61,283 bases of DNA, taken from NCBI GenBank assembly GCA_035495315.1, contig DATJGF010000171.1, positions 1 through 61,283 on the forward strand, given 5' to 3'. Made by a program: the position numbers and the translations under genes. Numbering within the stretch: position 1 is the first letter of the stretch; each line of letters opens with the position of its first letter. The stretch is from DATJGF01 sp035495315. Its GTDB lineage: Bacteria > Verrucomicrobiota > Verrucomicrobiia > Limisphaerales > UBA8199. The notes under the pieces were generated by a model. The model made no database searches. It had not been told where the DNA came from and worked only from the letters and a program-made list of their open reading frames with translations. Shown in pieces: positions 60,818 to 61,283 of this stretch.

Positions 60818-61283
60818 GTGAATAAGAACCAAATCCTTGCCGCCGCGTTGGCGGTCATCCCCATGCTCGCACAAGCGGAGACAAGCGGCTCGTTCACGTT
60901 GGTCCAGTCGCTGAGCCAGTTCCGAAAGCTCCACACCGCGACGTTGTTGGCCAACGGAAAGGTGCTCGTGGCAGGGGGCGCACCGTTCGCGCAGGCTGCA
61001 ACATCGGAAATCTATGATCCCGCGACACAGAGTTGGACAAATTCGGGCGTGTTGAACACAGGGCGCGAATATCACACCGCAACATTGTTGCAGGATGGGC
61101 GGGTAGTGGTAACCGGCGGCCAAACCGCGAACCAGCTGCTGGGCAGCACTGAGCTTTACGATCCCCGCAGCGATGGATGGACAAACGCCGGGGTGTTGAA
61201 CCAGGCGAGGGAATTACATACCGCGACACGCTTGGCGAACGGCCTCGTCCTGGTGGCAGGCGGCTTCCAAAATATTTCCAGCG
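60818..61283 (+). CDS. Secreted Kelch-repeat protein, N-terminal part
   Basis: The frame is open from GTG 60818 to the window edge (155 codons). A signal peptide (NKNQILAAALAVIPMLAQAE) is followed by three Kelch-like repeats: HTATLLANGKVLVAGG...SEIYDPATQSWTNSG, HTATLLQDGRVVVTGG...ELYDPRSDGWTNAG, and HTATRLANGLVLVAGG. Kelch repeats build beta-propellers, and in Verrucomicrobiota such proteins are usually large and secreted. ATG 60764 is an in-frame alternative start. Confidence 0.8.
   Translation, partial: MNKNQILAAALAVIPMLAQAETSGSFTLVQSLSQFRKLHTATLLANGKVLVAGGAPFAQAATSEIYDPATQSWTNSGVLNTGREYHTATLLQDGRVVVTGGQTANQLLGSTELYDPRSDGWTNAGVLNQARELHTATRLANGLVLVAGGFQNISS

Noticed and set aside
1..61283. 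CRISPR arrays, rRNA and tRNA genes, replication origin, intact insertion sequences
   Set aside because: I found no regularly spaced direct repeats, no conserved rRNA or tRNA text and no intact transposase in reading the window. The repeats present are palindromic intergenic elements. A dedicated RNA search would be needed to exclude small tRNAs fully.

Overview
The window looks like chromosomal DNA of a Verrucomicrobiota bacterium, probably close to the Pedosphaera/Limisphaerales group. Supporting signs are a prepilin-type leader (FTLIELLVVIAIIAILAG) on a small secreted protein, a PVC-type propeller/HEAT/cytochrome c protein with a CAQCH haem site, a HAF-repeat secreted protein, a ceramidase-like enzyme and many dispersed intergenic palindromes. 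The lineage is inferred from gene content; no rRNA or tRNA gene was seen.

Layout. 1-3.0 kb: tail of an Ig-like protein, a decayed tyrosine recombinase, a VOC protein and a methionine-rich HAF-repeat protein. 3.2-5.9 kb (minus strand): two short paralogous peptides sharing EERIAP, each followed by a 12-bp perfect hairpin, then one protein joining a PqqD-like domain, a site-2-protease domain and an HlyD adaptor. 6.2-11 kb (minus): methyltransferase, aldo/keto reductase, MgtC/DUF4010 protein, and a TPP enzyme. 11-19 kb: HAD phosphatase, a small membrane protein, a broken RES-domain toxin gene, a serpin, a cupin, a membrane-anchored protein, an alpha/beta hydrolase and a DUF1801 protein. 19.5-23.1 kb: two single-domain response regulators, a YfiR-like protein and a CHASE8/HAMP-type histidine kinase. 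23-27 kb: glycosyltransferase remnant, ABC1 kinase with its TetR regulator, a coiled-coil protein and a pseudouridine synthase. 27-33 kb: DUF2167 protein, zinc-ribbon membrane protein coupled to a methyltransferase, orphan trpB, DUF362 protein. 33-40 kb (minus): TetR, RND adaptor, RND pump and outer-membrane factor in one operon. 40-44 kb: a large secreted GH5-like cellulase. 44-52 kb: small membrane proteins, a HEAT-repeat protein, a ceramidase-like enzyme and the PVC cytochrome. 52-56 kb: acyl-CoA synthetase and esterase. 56-61 kb: vanadium haloperoxidase-like protein, prepilin-like protein, small zinc and lipoprotein genes, and the start of a Kelch-repeat protein.

The most interesting locus is 3199-5876. 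The organisation (precursor-like peptides, intercistronic hairpins, then a protein combining a peptide-recognition fold, a membrane protease and an export adaptor) suggests an uncharacterised peptide maturation/export system. Other points are the decayed genes (recombinase, RES toxin, glycosyltransferase), palindromic elements inside coding sequences (methyltransferase and outer-membrane factor), and a TetR promoter flanked by two matching operators.
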